The position numbers and the translations under genes were made by a program. The notes below the pieces were generated by a model. It searched no databases, was not told where the DNA came from, and saw nothing but the letters and a program-made list of their open reading frames with translations. Positions 1-7,891 of a stretch of DNA of 19,682 nucleotides are shown in pieces. The DNA comes from Chloroflexota bacterium (lineage in GTDB: Bacteria > Chloroflexota > Dehalococcoidia > UBA2979). The stretch is from positions 1-19,682 of the forward strand of contig PBOW01000086.1 in the NCBI GenBank assembly GCA_002725365.1, written 5' to 3'. Numbering within the stretch: the stretch's first letter is position 1; every line of letters begins with the position of its first letter.

Positions 1-2123
1 ACCATACTTTCAGGATCGGAAAATAGATCTCCATTCACACTTCCGATACCGGTGATCATTCCGTCACGGGGAGTCTTTGCAATCAACTCGTCTAGGCTAC
101 GTCGTGAGAACTGGTTAGCAAGGACCAAAGGCCCGTACTCCAAAAACGTTCCCGTATCAAATAAATCTTCAACATTTTCCTGAACTGTCCTCAGTAGTCG
201 AGCGTGACGTTTGGATACTGCCTCTTCTCTGTTCGCATCCAGTGTCGCTGATCGACGCGTCAAAATTTCTTCGAGATCCGGGCGTATGAAATCCAGATCG
301 ATAGAGCTCTCTCCTTCAACCAAAGCCCCAATAACCTCGTGCTCTTCAATAATCATCAGCGCATGATTCTCCCAAAGAGTATCTCCAGGACCCACGTTTA
401 TAGCACTTATCGAACCACTCATATGAGCTCGTATCTCATGTTGCATTTTCATCGATTCCATCACTGCGAGGAGTCGGCCAGCCTGTACTTCCTGACCAAC
501 AGACACCTCAATTGATACGACCGTACCTTGCAGAGGTGATTTTACCGATCCTGGAAGGTCAGTCTGTTCATTGCGATCTTCGGAACTTGATGTGTTCTGG
601 CCTCGACTGGCTTGCATCCCATATTCCAACACAGCCAACGGGTCGTCAGAATCGATTGACGCTCCAGCTTGCTCACTTAGCTCGCCTTTCTGAAACGGAG
701 TTGAGTCCGTGAGTTCTTGTGCTAACTGGACGAGCTCGGCGGCCTCTAAATCGACGAAACGCGTATGTATCTCTCCGCTCAAAAATGAGGGATGGACCAA
801 TAGAGAACGTAAAAAGGCAATATTAGTATCGACACCTTTGACGTCGAACTCCGCAAGCGCAGTTTCTACTCGTTTCACAGTCGCAGGGAAATCCTCCGAA
901 CTGGAGTATCCAATTACTTTGGCTAACAGTGAATCGAAACTTGTGGCTGTCTGGTATCCGCTATAGCCGAATGTATCAGTCCGTACTCCTCTACCTGATG
1001 GTGGGTTAAATACAGATAATGTTCCAGCAGAAGGAATTACACTCCCGTCCTCATTGATCTTCTCCATGTTCACTCTCGCCTGTATGGCGTAACCTCTAGC
1101 CGGAACGATCTGTTCCTGCCGCAGCCCTAGTGAGTCGAGACTTGCACCTGAAGCAATCTCTAACTGAGTCTGCACCAAGTCAATTCCGGTGACTTCCTCT
1201 GTGACCGTATGCTCCACCTGTAGTCTTGGATTCACTTCAATGAAAAAGAATTCTTCCGAATTTTCGCGATTTGTCGAAACTAAAAACTCGACCGTACCCA
1301 AATTTTCGTAACTTGCGGCCCTCCCAAGTGTTACAGCTGCGTCGAGTAGTGCGTCACGAGAAGTAGCGGACAAAAAGGGCGCAGGAGCAATCTCAAGGAT
1401 TTTTTGATGCCGCCTTTGCACCGAACAGTCTCGCTCCCAGAAATGAGATATCGACCCTGTTGAATCACCCGCTACCTGCACTTCAATATGACGAACGTTG
1501 GGGATATATCTCTCAATATAGAGATCTTCATTTCCAAATGATGCTGCGGCTTCTCCCTGTGCACCTCTAAAAGCCTGCTCAACATCACTGTCCTTATCCA
1601 GTATACGAACCCCGCGTCCACCTCCACCGTGGACTGCTTTGAGGATTGCCGACTGACCGTCACCTAATGACCCGAGAAATTCAATCGCCTCTGCCGTCGT
1701 TACCGGATGGTCTACACCTGGCAAAACAGGTACTCCGTGCTGAACCGCGAGCTTTCTTGCCAACACCTTGTCACCAAATACATCCAGTGAAGACGGCGCT
1801 GGCCCTACAAATTTCATCCCAGCTGTTTCACACTTCGTAGCGAATTCTGAATTCTCACTGAGAAACCCATATCCTGGGTGAACTGCATCACATCCACTTT
1901 GCACACCAACTTGCACTATTTGATCTATATCCAAATAAGGTAGCGCACCCTGGCCCTCAAGTAGCAGCGCTTCATCAGCCCTCTGCCAATGGATCGAATT
2001 AATGTCTGCTTCAGAATATATCGAGCAAGTCTGCATCCCTAATTCCTTGGCAGCTCTGATAATACGGACAGCTATTTCACCACGATTGGCTATTAGTAAT
2101 TTCTGCACTTCAATATCCCCCAT
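1..2123 (-). CDS. Single-chain biotin-dependent acyl-CoA carboxylase (BC-BCCP-CT), C-terminus cut by window edge
   Basis: Only the first 707 residues are inside the window, and no stop is reached. I translated it by hand from the ATG at 2121-2123. Residues 1-450 are a biotin carboxylase: N-terminal LLIANRGEIAVRI, the ATP-grasp glycine loop HGGGGRG (165-171), and EVNPRLQVEH (296-305). Residues about 525-600 are a biotin carrier domain with the biotinylation motif ESMKM, so Lys559 should carry biotin. From about 625 a carboxyltransferase domain begins (QFSRRSLDELIAKTPRDG). The family carboxylates an acyl-CoA using ATP and bicarbonate. All three activities on one chain resemble the single-chain long-chain acyl-CoA carboxylases rather than the usual two-subunit acetyl-/propionyl-CoA carboxylases. 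The acyl substrate cannot be read from this part. No Shine-Dalgarno precedes the ATG, but a TATATT box ends 8 bases before it, so the message may be leaderless. It diverges from the crotonase gene. Confidence 0.93.
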   Translation of the reverse strand, partial: MGDIEVQKLLIANRGEIAVRIIRAAKELGMQTCSIYSEADINSIHWQRADEALLLEGQGALPYLDIDQIVQVGVQSGCDAVHPGYGFLSENSEFATKCETAGMKFVGPAPSSLDVFGDKVLARKLAVQHGVPVLPGVDHPVTTAEAIEFLGSLGDGQSAILKAVHGGGGRGVRILDKDSDVEQAFRGAQGEAAASFGNEDLYIERYIPNVRHIEVQVAGDSTGSISHFWERDCSVQRRHQKILEIAPAPFLSATSRDALLDAAVTLGRAASYENLGTVEFLVSTNRENSEEFFFIEVNPRLQVEHTVTEEVTGIDLVQTQLEIASGASLDSLGLRQEQIVPARGYAIQARVNMEKINEDGSVIPSAGTLSVFNPPSGRGVRTDTFGYSGYQTATSFDSLLAKVIGYSSSEDFPATVKRVETALAEFDVKGVDTNIAFLRSLLVHPSFLSGEIHTRFVDLEAAELVQLAQELTDSTPFQKGELSEQAGASIDSDDPLAVLEYGMQASRGQNTSSSEDRNEQTDLPGSVKSPLQGTVVSIEVSVGQEVQAGRLLAVMESMKMQHEIRAHMSGSISAINVGPGDTLWENHALMIIEEHEVIGALVEGESSIDLDFIRPDLEEILTRRSATLDANREEAVSKRHARLLRTVQENVEDLFDTGTFLEYGPLVLANQFSRRSLDELIAKTPRDGMITGIGSVNGDLFSDPESM

Positions 2124-2131
2124 CAACAACG

Positions 2132-2137
2132 AATATA
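2132..2137 (-). promoter_or_regulatory. Candidate -10 box of the carboxylase gene
   Basis: Read on the minus strand this is TATATT, ending 8 bases before the ATG of the carboxylase. That spacing would put the transcription start at or within a base or two of the start codon. I see no good -35 hexamer at 16-18 bases, so this rests on the -10 box and its position only. Confidence 0.35.
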
Positions 2138-2139
2138 TG

Positions 2140-2180
2140 AACTATGTTGCACCGATGCTGAACACTTATCTCACATAGTT
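2140..2180. promoter_or_regulatory. Spaced inverted repeat in the divergent promoter region
   Basis: AACTATGT (2140-2147) and its exact reverse complement ACATAGTT (2173-2180) lie 33 bases apart centre to centre, about three helical turns. The left arm sits directly upstream of the proposed -10 box of the carboxylase, where a bound repressor would block polymerase. The repeat could be a paired operator for a regulator of both divergent units. No regulator gene is in the window. An 8-bp repeat in AT-rich DNA can arise by chance. Confidence 0.35.
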
Positions 2181-2265
2181 GAGTCTTTAGCAAATCTTCT
2201 CGGAAACAGTTACACTCGCACGACAATAATCCAATAAAGTAATGGAAACACGGTGAGGTTGACGA

Positions 2266-3126
2266 ATGACTAACACTATCGACAGTATTCAGGATATTTC
2301 GAACGGAGATGTAATCGCCGAGTTAGACGATGAAGGGGTGCTCCTCACCACGTTCAATCGGCCTGAACAGATGAATGCTCTAAATCAAACGCTAGGACTT
2401 GGACTTGGGGCTGCACTGAAGTTTGCTTCAGAAGAGGACTCAGTAAGAGCCATGGTGATCACGGGAAGTGGTCGAGCATTTTGTGCCGGCGCAGAAATTA
2501 GTGGAGACAGAACTCCAGCCGAATCAGGTGAAGCACCAAGTGATGCGGCACCAACTGTTAGTCGCCATGAAAGACTTGTTCATCACAACCGTTCTGTACA
2601 GACAGCACTGGGATTTATAAAATCTGACGTCCCGATAATAGGCGCAATTAATGGCGCGACTGCAGGAGCAGGCTTCGGTATGGCAATGGCCTGCGATGTT
2701 CGCATTGCAGGAAAATCAGCTCGTATGGGACCCATTTTTTTCAAACGCGGAATAGTGTCTGACTATGGAGTCCTTTGGTTTCTACCCAGAGTCGTCGGGA
2801 GTGCCAAGGCGTTCGAGGTGATGTATCACAGTGACGTCATGCCTTCCGAAAAGCTCTTAGAAATGGGACTAGTGAACCGGGTCGTCGAAGATGATGACCT
2901 CCTTACTGAAGCCTTAGCATACGCGAGGAAGGTAGCAGCAGGACCTCCATTAGCTGCATCAGAAATAAGGAGACTCCTGCATTCTTCACTAGATGCCACC
3001 GGATCAGCCGAGCAATGGCTAATCCAAGAATGGAACGCTCAGGCTAGCCTACTAAAAACAACTGATGCCAAAGAGGGATTTCGCTCATTTGTAGAGAGGC
3101 GAGACCCTGACTTTAGGGGTTACTAG
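2266..3126 (+). CDS. Crotonase-fold enoyl-CoA hydratase/isomerase family protein
   Basis: 286 aa, the normal length for a soluble crotonase. Family motifs are clear: NRPEQMNALN (31-40), the oxyanion-hole segment GSGRAFCAGAEISGD (67-81), and INGATAGAGFGMAMACDVRIA (128-148, with the second oxyanion glycine). By alignment from memory, both catalytic glutamates of true enoyl-CoA hydratases are missing: GAGFGM replaces GGGCEL, and PIFFKRG replaces QPEILLG. An aspartate at 166 (IVSDYG) matches the acid used in PaaG-type isomerases, so double-bond or epoxide isomerisation is more likely than simple hydration. This is inference. The start is supported by GGTGAGG seven bases upstream. It is the first gene of a rightward run ending with the aminopeptidase, and its neighbours point to acyl-CoA catabolism. 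Confidence 0.9.
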   Translation: MTNTIDSIQDISNGDVIAELDDEGVLLTTFNRPEQMNALNQTLGLGLGAALKFASEEDSVRAMVITGSGRAFCAGAEISGDRTPAESGEAPSDAAPTVSRHERLVHHNRSVQTALGFIKSDVPIIGAINGATAGAGFGMAMACDVRIAGKSARMGPIFFKRGIVSDYGVLWFLPRVVGSAKAFEVMYHSDVMPSEKLLEMGLVNRVVEDDDLLTEALAYARKVAAGPPLAASEIRRLLHSSLDATGSAEQWLIQEWNAQASLLKTTDAKEGFRSFVERRDPDFRGY

Positions 3127-3166
3127 GGACAAGTAAGTACGTGGTCCCTTACAGACGGTTTTAAAT

Positions 3167-4375
3167 ATGAGCAGACAACTATTCGAAGGTATCAAAGTCT
3201 TAGAACTGGGGACCATGGTAGGAGTTCCCTATTCTGGCAAACTCTTTGCAGACTACGGGGCAGAAGTGGTTAAGATAGAGCCACCAGAGGGCGATCCTTC
3301 CCGCTTAGAAGGGCCATTTCTCGACGACATCCCCGATAAAGAAGCCTCAGCTCTTTTTCTGCATCTGAATACGAGCAAAAGGTCCATAACATGCGATCTC
3401 TTTTCATCGGCTGGGCAAGACATAGTCCGTACCTTAATTGAGCAACATGACATAGTCATTGAAAATTTTCCGCCGGGAACTCTCGATTCTTTAGGTTTGG
3501 GTTTCCAAACGTTCGCGAAGGAAAAGCCTGACCTTGTATTAGGATCATTGACACCGTTCGGACAAACCGGCCCATGGAAGGATTTCAAGGGTTCAGAACT
3601 TGTCCTACAAGCTATGGCTGGACCAATGCATATAAACGGACATATTTCACGTGAACCAATAAAACTCGGTGGGAATCTAGCTCACTATCATGCTGGATTA
3701 GCTTTGACATATGCTTGCGCCCTGGCTCGACTAAGGGTCGAACGAGGAGGCTCGGGTGAGCATATAGACCAATCAGTGTATGAAGCACAAGCCGGCTTCC
3801 GTGACAGAAGAACTCCGGGTCTCACGGCAGCATCTTACAGTGGCAAAAGTAGTAAAAGAGGAGGTCTTTCATCGCGAGTTGCCTCAGGACCACGACCGGC
3901 AAGTGATGGGTATGCGAATATTTTCGCTGGAGCGAGTAAACACGTTCCCGAATTCCTAAGACTCATTGGCCGATCCGATCTGGCTGAACAACCAGACGCA
4001 GAAAAACCATTTACTCAAATGGGAGAAAAGTTCATAGAGGAACTTGAAGGTGCCTATGGAATTTGGCTCATTGAGCGGACAAAACGAGAGGCCGTTGCAG
4101 CGACCCAAGCGATCGGAATCCTGGGTGGAGCTGTTTTAACTATTGAGGATCTTCTCGATGATCCGCATTACCAAGAGCGTGACGTATGGGAAACCGTTGA
4201 CCATCCTGTGACTGGTTCTATGCGCTATCCAGGAAGACATTTCGTGACGTCAGGCGCCACCAGACCACAAATGAACCGCGCGCCACTGCTCGGTGAACAC
4301 ACTGTGGAAATTCTCTCAAATATCGGATATTCGGATTCTGACTTAGTTCAGCTACGTCGGGCGAAGGTAATTTAG
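3167..4375 (+). CDS. Family III CoA-transferase (CaiB/BaiF), catalytic Asp replaced by His
   Basis: 402 aa, typical for family III CoA-transferases, which move CoA between carboxylic acids through an aspartyl-CoA thioester. The N-terminal Rossmann-like signature is clear (VLELGTMVGVPYSGKLFADYGAEVVKIEPP, as residues 11-40), followed by SLTPFGQTGPW (127-137) and GSGEHIDQS (195-203). The nucleophilic Asp is expected 24 residues before the G-x-G turn, in the A-D-x-x-A-G segment. Here that segment reads LAHYHAG with His173 (codon CAC). The protein probably cannot form the usual anhydride/thioester on its own. It ends one base before the next CoA-transferase, which keeps the Asp, so a heteromeric pair is likely. 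The start has no clear Shine-Dalgarno. The substrate is unknown. Confidence 0.88.
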   Translation: MSRQLFEGIKVLELGTMVGVPYSGKLFADYGAEVVKIEPPEGDPSRLEGPFLDDIPDKEASALFLHLNTSKRSITCDLFSSAGQDIVRTLIEQHDIVIENFPPGTLDSLGLGFQTFAKEKPDLVLGSLTPFGQTGPWKDFKGSELVLQAMAGPMHINGHISREPIKLGGNLAHYHAGLALTYACALARLRVERGGSGEHIDQSVYEAQAGFRDRRTPGLTAASYSGKSSKRGGLSSRVASGPRPASDGYANIFAGASKHVPEFLRLIGRSDLAEQPDAEKPFTQMGEKFIEELEGAYGIWLIERTKREAVAATQAIGILGGAVLTIEDLLDDPHYQERDVWETVDHPVTGSMRYPGRHFVTSGATRPQMNRAPLLGEHTVEILSNIGYSDSDLVQLRRAKVI

Positions 4376-4376
4376 C

Positions 4377-5729
4377 ATGAGCGACTCACAACTCTCCCGA
4401 ATGCTTCCTCTTGACGGTGTAAAAGTTGCTGCAGTGACAGTTGTATGGGCGGGACCACACTGCACCCAGGTCTTGGCTGAATGGGGAGCCGAGGTCATTA
4501 GAGTAGAGCCAATTGACGCCATCCAGCCCTACTCGAGAGGGGCCGAGCGAATTGCGACGAAGGAGCAGGTAATCGAGAGCGTCAAGAATGGACTTACTCT
4601 CTTCGCTTATCCCGACTATGACCCCGGTCAAGAACCATGGAATAGGAATCCTGGTTTTAACTCTCATAGCCGTAATAAAAAGTCTATGGCCTGCAACATC
4701 ATGACCCCTGAAGGGAAAATGGCTTTCTTGAAATTAATCAAAGAAGTCGACGTGTTAGTCGAAAACAATGTACCAACGACTATAGAAAAGGCAGGTATCA
4801 CGTACGAAACTCTCAAGGAAATAAATCCTCGTTTGATCATGCTCCGCATGCCCGCATACGGGCTTTCGGGTCCCTACAAAGGGTACAGAGCATTCGGCAC
4901 ACATGTAGAGGCAATGATTGGTCACCACTACATTCGTGGCTACCCAGACGGAACCCCAGATGAAACGGGTGAGGCTTTCACCGCCGATGCCTTCGCTGGA
5001 CTTCTTGGAGCTACAGCGATCACTGCTGCTCTGCGCTATCGAGATGCCACGGGTGAAGGTCAGCAAATTGAAATGCCACTTGCGGAAGGATTTCTACCAA
5101 ATCTTGGGGAATTCATACTCGACTTTGAAATGAATGGCCGAGTTGCAGGACCTCAAGGAAATACGCATCACTCGCACGCACCTCACGGAGTCTTCCCAAC
5201 ATCAGGGGATGATCAATGGATAGCAATAGATGTATCAGAAGATGAAGAATGGTTTTCACTTTGCGAGGTATTAGGTGCCGATACTCTCGCTAGTGATGCT
5301 CGATTCCGCACCCAGTTATCAAGATTTCAAAATCGTGATCTCTTGCATGATGAGCTGAACAAATACACAATCAAGCACCAAAAGTTCGACCTATTTATAG
5401 AACTGCAGCAGTCCGGGGTATGTGCAGGGCCGGTTACAGATGATGTGGAGCTTCTCGAATCTCCTCAGTTGATCGATCGTGGTTTCTTCGAGGAACTCGA
5501 ATCACCAGTCATTGGTAAGCATAGGTATCCGGGGATCATGACTAAGTGGGTTGGTACACCAAACTCAATCCGTACTCCTCCACCAAGACTAGGAGAACAC
5601 TCCGAGGAAATATATAAACAGTTACTGGGCTACAGTGATGAGGAATATAACGAGCTCCTCGAGGAGGGTCACGTCGGTGACAGGTATCCAGACCATCTCC
5701 TACCAGATTTCCTCAAAACGTCAAAATAA
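4377..5729 (+). CDS. Family III CoA-transferase (CaiB/BaiF), catalytic Asp present
   Basis: 450 aa, slightly long for the family. It begins one base after the stop of the previous CoA-transferase, so the two should be translated together. The N-terminal fold signature is present but divergent (LPLDGVKVAAVTVVWAGPHC, then LAEWGAEVIRVEP). About 35 extra residues (60-95) precede the HSRNKKSMACNI segment. The catalytic region reads FTADAFAGLLGA, with Asp204 at the expected distance from GEGQ. This is therefore the likely active partner of the pair, transferring CoA to or from an unidentified organic acid. Known two-subunit members of this family (benzylsuccinate and malate CoA-transferases) and the tandem-domain DMSP enzyme DddD are the nearest precedents I can name. 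None of those functions is shown by this sequence. Confidence 0.9.
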   Translation: MSDSQLSRMLPLDGVKVAAVTVVWAGPHCTQVLAEWGAEVIRVEPIDAIQPYSRGAERIATKEQVIESVKNGLTLFAYPDYDPGQEPWNRNPGFNSHSRNKKSMACNIMTPEGKMAFLKLIKEVDVLVENNVPTTIEKAGITYETLKEINPRLIMLRMPAYGLSGPYKGYRAFGTHVEAMIGHHYIRGYPDGTPDETGEAFTADAFAGLLGATAITAALRYRDATGEGQQIEMPLAEGFLPNLGEFILDFEMNGRVAGPQGNTHHSHAPHGVFPTSGDDQWIAIDVSEDEEWFSLCEVLGADTLASDARFRTQLSRFQNRDLLHDELNKYTIKHQKFDLFIELQQSGVCAGPVTDDVELLESPQLIDRGFFEELESPVIGKHRYPGIMTKWVGTPNSIRTPPPRLGEHSEEIYKQLLGYSDEEYNELLEEGHVGDRYPDHLLPDFLKTSK

Positions 5730-5744
5730 TCAGAAACTAGTAAT

Positions 5745-6566
5745 TTGCTGACGGAAATAATCGAACCCCTGCTTCTCATTTTCATTGGTGCAGCCATCGG
5801 TACGTATGCTGGTGCCATCGGGGCAGGGGGTGGGTTTCTGATCGCACCTTTCCTACTGTTCCGATATCCCACTGCGACTGCAGCGGAGATAACTGCCGCC
5901 TCGCTCCTATATGTAGTTGTCAATTCCGCACTTCAGATTTTAGTCGCATTTAAGGAGGATCGAATTGACGGCCGTCTGGTAGTACTGCTTGCTGCGATAG
6001 GAGTACCAGCTGCGGTTGTGGGGGGAGCTACAACAGGATTAGTTCCCCGAGACTACTTCGCAATTGGGTTTGGCGTCTTCTTGGTACTAATCGGCATGTA
6101 CGTAATTGTCCGACCAACAGCAGTCCCGGAACCCACGACTGGCTACGGTTGGGAAAGAAACATCAAAGACAGAAATGGGACTGTATTTCGGTTCAGGGTT
6201 CCTCTAATTCGCTCGGCATTAGCTCAGGCAGCTACCGCATTTTTCTCGGCACTTGCAGGTATCGGTGGTGGGCCAATAGGAATGCCTGTAATGACTCGCG
6301 TGCAGAAGGTGCCTCATGAAATCGCGGTTCCAAGCATGCATCTATTAATATTTATCCAATCAATCTCTGTCACAGGCCTGCATATAGTAAATGAGACAAA
6401 TGGATCTCCTCTTGGTGATCTCCCTTGGTTGGCCGCAGGTGTAATAATATCGGCTCCGCTAGCGGCCAAATTCCGTCGGATTGCTGGCGAGGGGAAATTA
6501 ATGAGAGCTCTTGCGATTGGACTTATTGCCATCGGGGCAAGTGCGGTCTTCGATATTTTCAGATAA
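5745..6566 (+). CDS. TauE/SafE-family anion exporter
   Basis: 273 aa integral membrane protein with about eight hydrophobic helices. The two half-repeats typical of TauE/SafE each carry a glycine-rich turn: GAIGAGGGFLIAP near the N-terminus and AGIGGGPIGMP near the middle. Characterised members export sulfite, sulfonates or small organic anions across the inner membrane, and the substrate cannot be read here. The start is the TTG at 5745, 15 bases after the upstream CoA-transferase. It has no good Shine-Dalgarno, and no ATG exists that would keep the first helix. Co-transcription with the CoA-transferases is likely, and this could mean that an anionic product of that pathway is exported. Confidence 0.85.
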   Translation: MLTEIIEPLLLIFIGAAIGTYAGAIGAGGGFLIAPFLLFRYPTATAAEITAASLLYVVVNSALQILVAFKEDRIDGRLVVLLAAIGVPAAVVGGATTGLVPRDYFAIGFGVFLVLIGMYVIVRPTAVPEPTTGYGWERNIKDRNGTVFRFRVPLIRSALAQAATAFFSALAGIGGGPIGMPVMTRVQKVPHEIAVPSMHLLIFIQSISVTGLHIVNETNGSPLGDLPWLAAGVIISAPLAAKFRRIAGEGKLMRALAIGLIAIGASAVFDIFR

Positions 6567-6577
6567 TATTCATCTTT

Positions 6578-7891
6578 ATGAATCCCAGTAATCTAATTTC
6601 TAAAGAAGAGTTCCTGAAACGACGCGAACGTTTTATGAGAAAAATAGGGGATGGAAATGTTGCAGTCGTCGTATCTGGTGAGGAAATTATAAGAAATGGA
6701 GACGTACATTATCCATTTAGACAGAATTCGTCTTTTCACTACCTGACAGGGTTTCCAGAGCCGAGCTCGGTCGCAGTGTTTGCTCCAGGTACTGAAAAAC
6801 CGTATAGCCTATTCGTCCGACCACATGATCCTGTGATGGAAACATGGGTCGGTCCACGTATAGGTCTTCGCAAAACTATTAGCCAATTCGGCGCCGATCG
6901 TTCATTCGATATAGCGCATCTTCTGGATGAACTCCCGAAGCTTTTGAGCCGGGCTGACACCCTCTGGTACAGCATCGGTACCAGTGCAAAGGTCGATCAA
7001 ATCGTTGAGAACCAAATTTCTGAGCGACGAGATGGACTACAACGGGGTGGGGCTGCCTTGGAAGCAGTGCGTGACCCGCAGGAATTAATTGACGAATTAA
7101 GGTTAATTAAATCACGAGGTGAAATTACCGCGTTACAGAGAGCCATAGACATTACCGCTGCTGGACTCGCTCATATCCGGGACTATATCGAGCCCGGACG
7201 AACAGAATACGAGGTCCAAGGAACCTTGGAGGCTGAGTATCGAAAGTTGGGTTCGCCTCGTGACGGTTTCCCTTCGATAGTCGCAGCAGGACACAATTCC
7301 TGCACGCTCCACTATATCGACAATCGCGCCCGCATTAAAAACGGAGATTTGCTCTTACTTGATACTGGCGCCGAATGGGATTTTTATTCTGCCGACGTTA
7401 GCCGTACTTACCCTGCAAACGGTAAATTCACTCCTGTGCAGAAAGATGTCTACGAGATTGTCTGGTCAGCACAACAAACGGCGATTGAAGCAGTGCGCCC
7501 TGGAGCCAGTTTTTATGACCCACATAATGCGGCTGTGAGGATTTTGATAGAAGGACTGAAGGATTTGAAAGTCCTCAAGGGTAATAGGAAATCGATCGAA
7601 TCATCGTTTGCTTACAGACCTTATTACATGCATGGCACCAGTCATTGGCTTGGCTTGGATGTTCATGATGCTGGAAAATATCGAAACGCGGATCAAACAC
7701 CCGTTGCGCTGAAACCAGGGATGGTACTTACGGTTGAACCTGGTCTCTATTTCCCTAGAACCGTCCCAGGTATTCCATCTGAGCTTCGTGGAATAGGAAT
7801 CAGGATCGAAGACGACATTCTTGTTACTCGAACAAAATACCGAAATCTGTCAGCAGCAATACCCTCTAAATCAAAAGAAATATCAGATTAG
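6578..7891 (+). CDS. pepP: Xaa-Pro aminopeptidase (M24B metallopeptidase)
   Basis: 437 aa with the two-domain layout of bacterial aminopeptidase P: an N-terminal creatinase-like domain ([18 protein letters not shown]) and a C-terminal pita-bread domain. All five ligands of the dinuclear metal site are visible: Asp262 (LLLLDTGAE), Asp273 (SADVSRTYP), His356 ([13 protein letters not shown]), Glu387 (VEPGLYFP) and Glu411 (GIRIEDD). The enzyme removes N-terminal residues that precede proline from cytosolic peptides. I chose the ATG at 6578 over an upstream in-frame start, because the extra 51 residues would overlap the exporter gene and look nothing like the family. The Shine-Dalgarno is weak. 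It lies 11 bases after the exporter stop and ends in a 4-base overlap with the convergent nrdJ. Confidence 0.93.
   Translation: MNPSNLISKEEFLKRRERFMRKIGDGNVAVVVSGEEIIRNGDVHYPFRQNSSFHYLTGFPEPSSVAVFAPGTEKPYSLFVRPHDPVMETWVGPRIGLRKTISQFGADRSFDIAHLLDELPKLLSRADTLWYSIGTSAKVDQIVENQISERRDGLQRGGAALEAVRDPQELIDELRLIKSRGEITALQRAIDITAAGLAHIRDYIEPGRTEYEVQGTLEAEYRKLGSPRDGFPSIVAAGHNSCTLHYIDNRARIKNGDLLLLDTGAEWDFYSADVSRTYPANGKFTPVQKDVYEIVWSAQQTAIEAVRPGASFYDPHNAAVRILIEGLKDLKVLKGNRKSIESSFAYRPYYMHGTSHWLGLDVHDAGKYRNADQTPVALKPGMVLTVEPGLYFPRTVPGIPSELRGIGIRIEDDILVTRTKYRNLSAAIPSKSKEISD

Noticed and set aside
512..966. Plus-strand open frames over the carboxylase
   Set aside because: The minus strand encodes continuous carboxylase motifs, so these are shadows.
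6425..6577. Upstream in-frame extension of the aminopeptidase to 488 aa
   Set aside because: It would overlap the exporter gene by 142 bases and adds 51 residues with no family resemblance. The ATG at 6578 gives the normal length.
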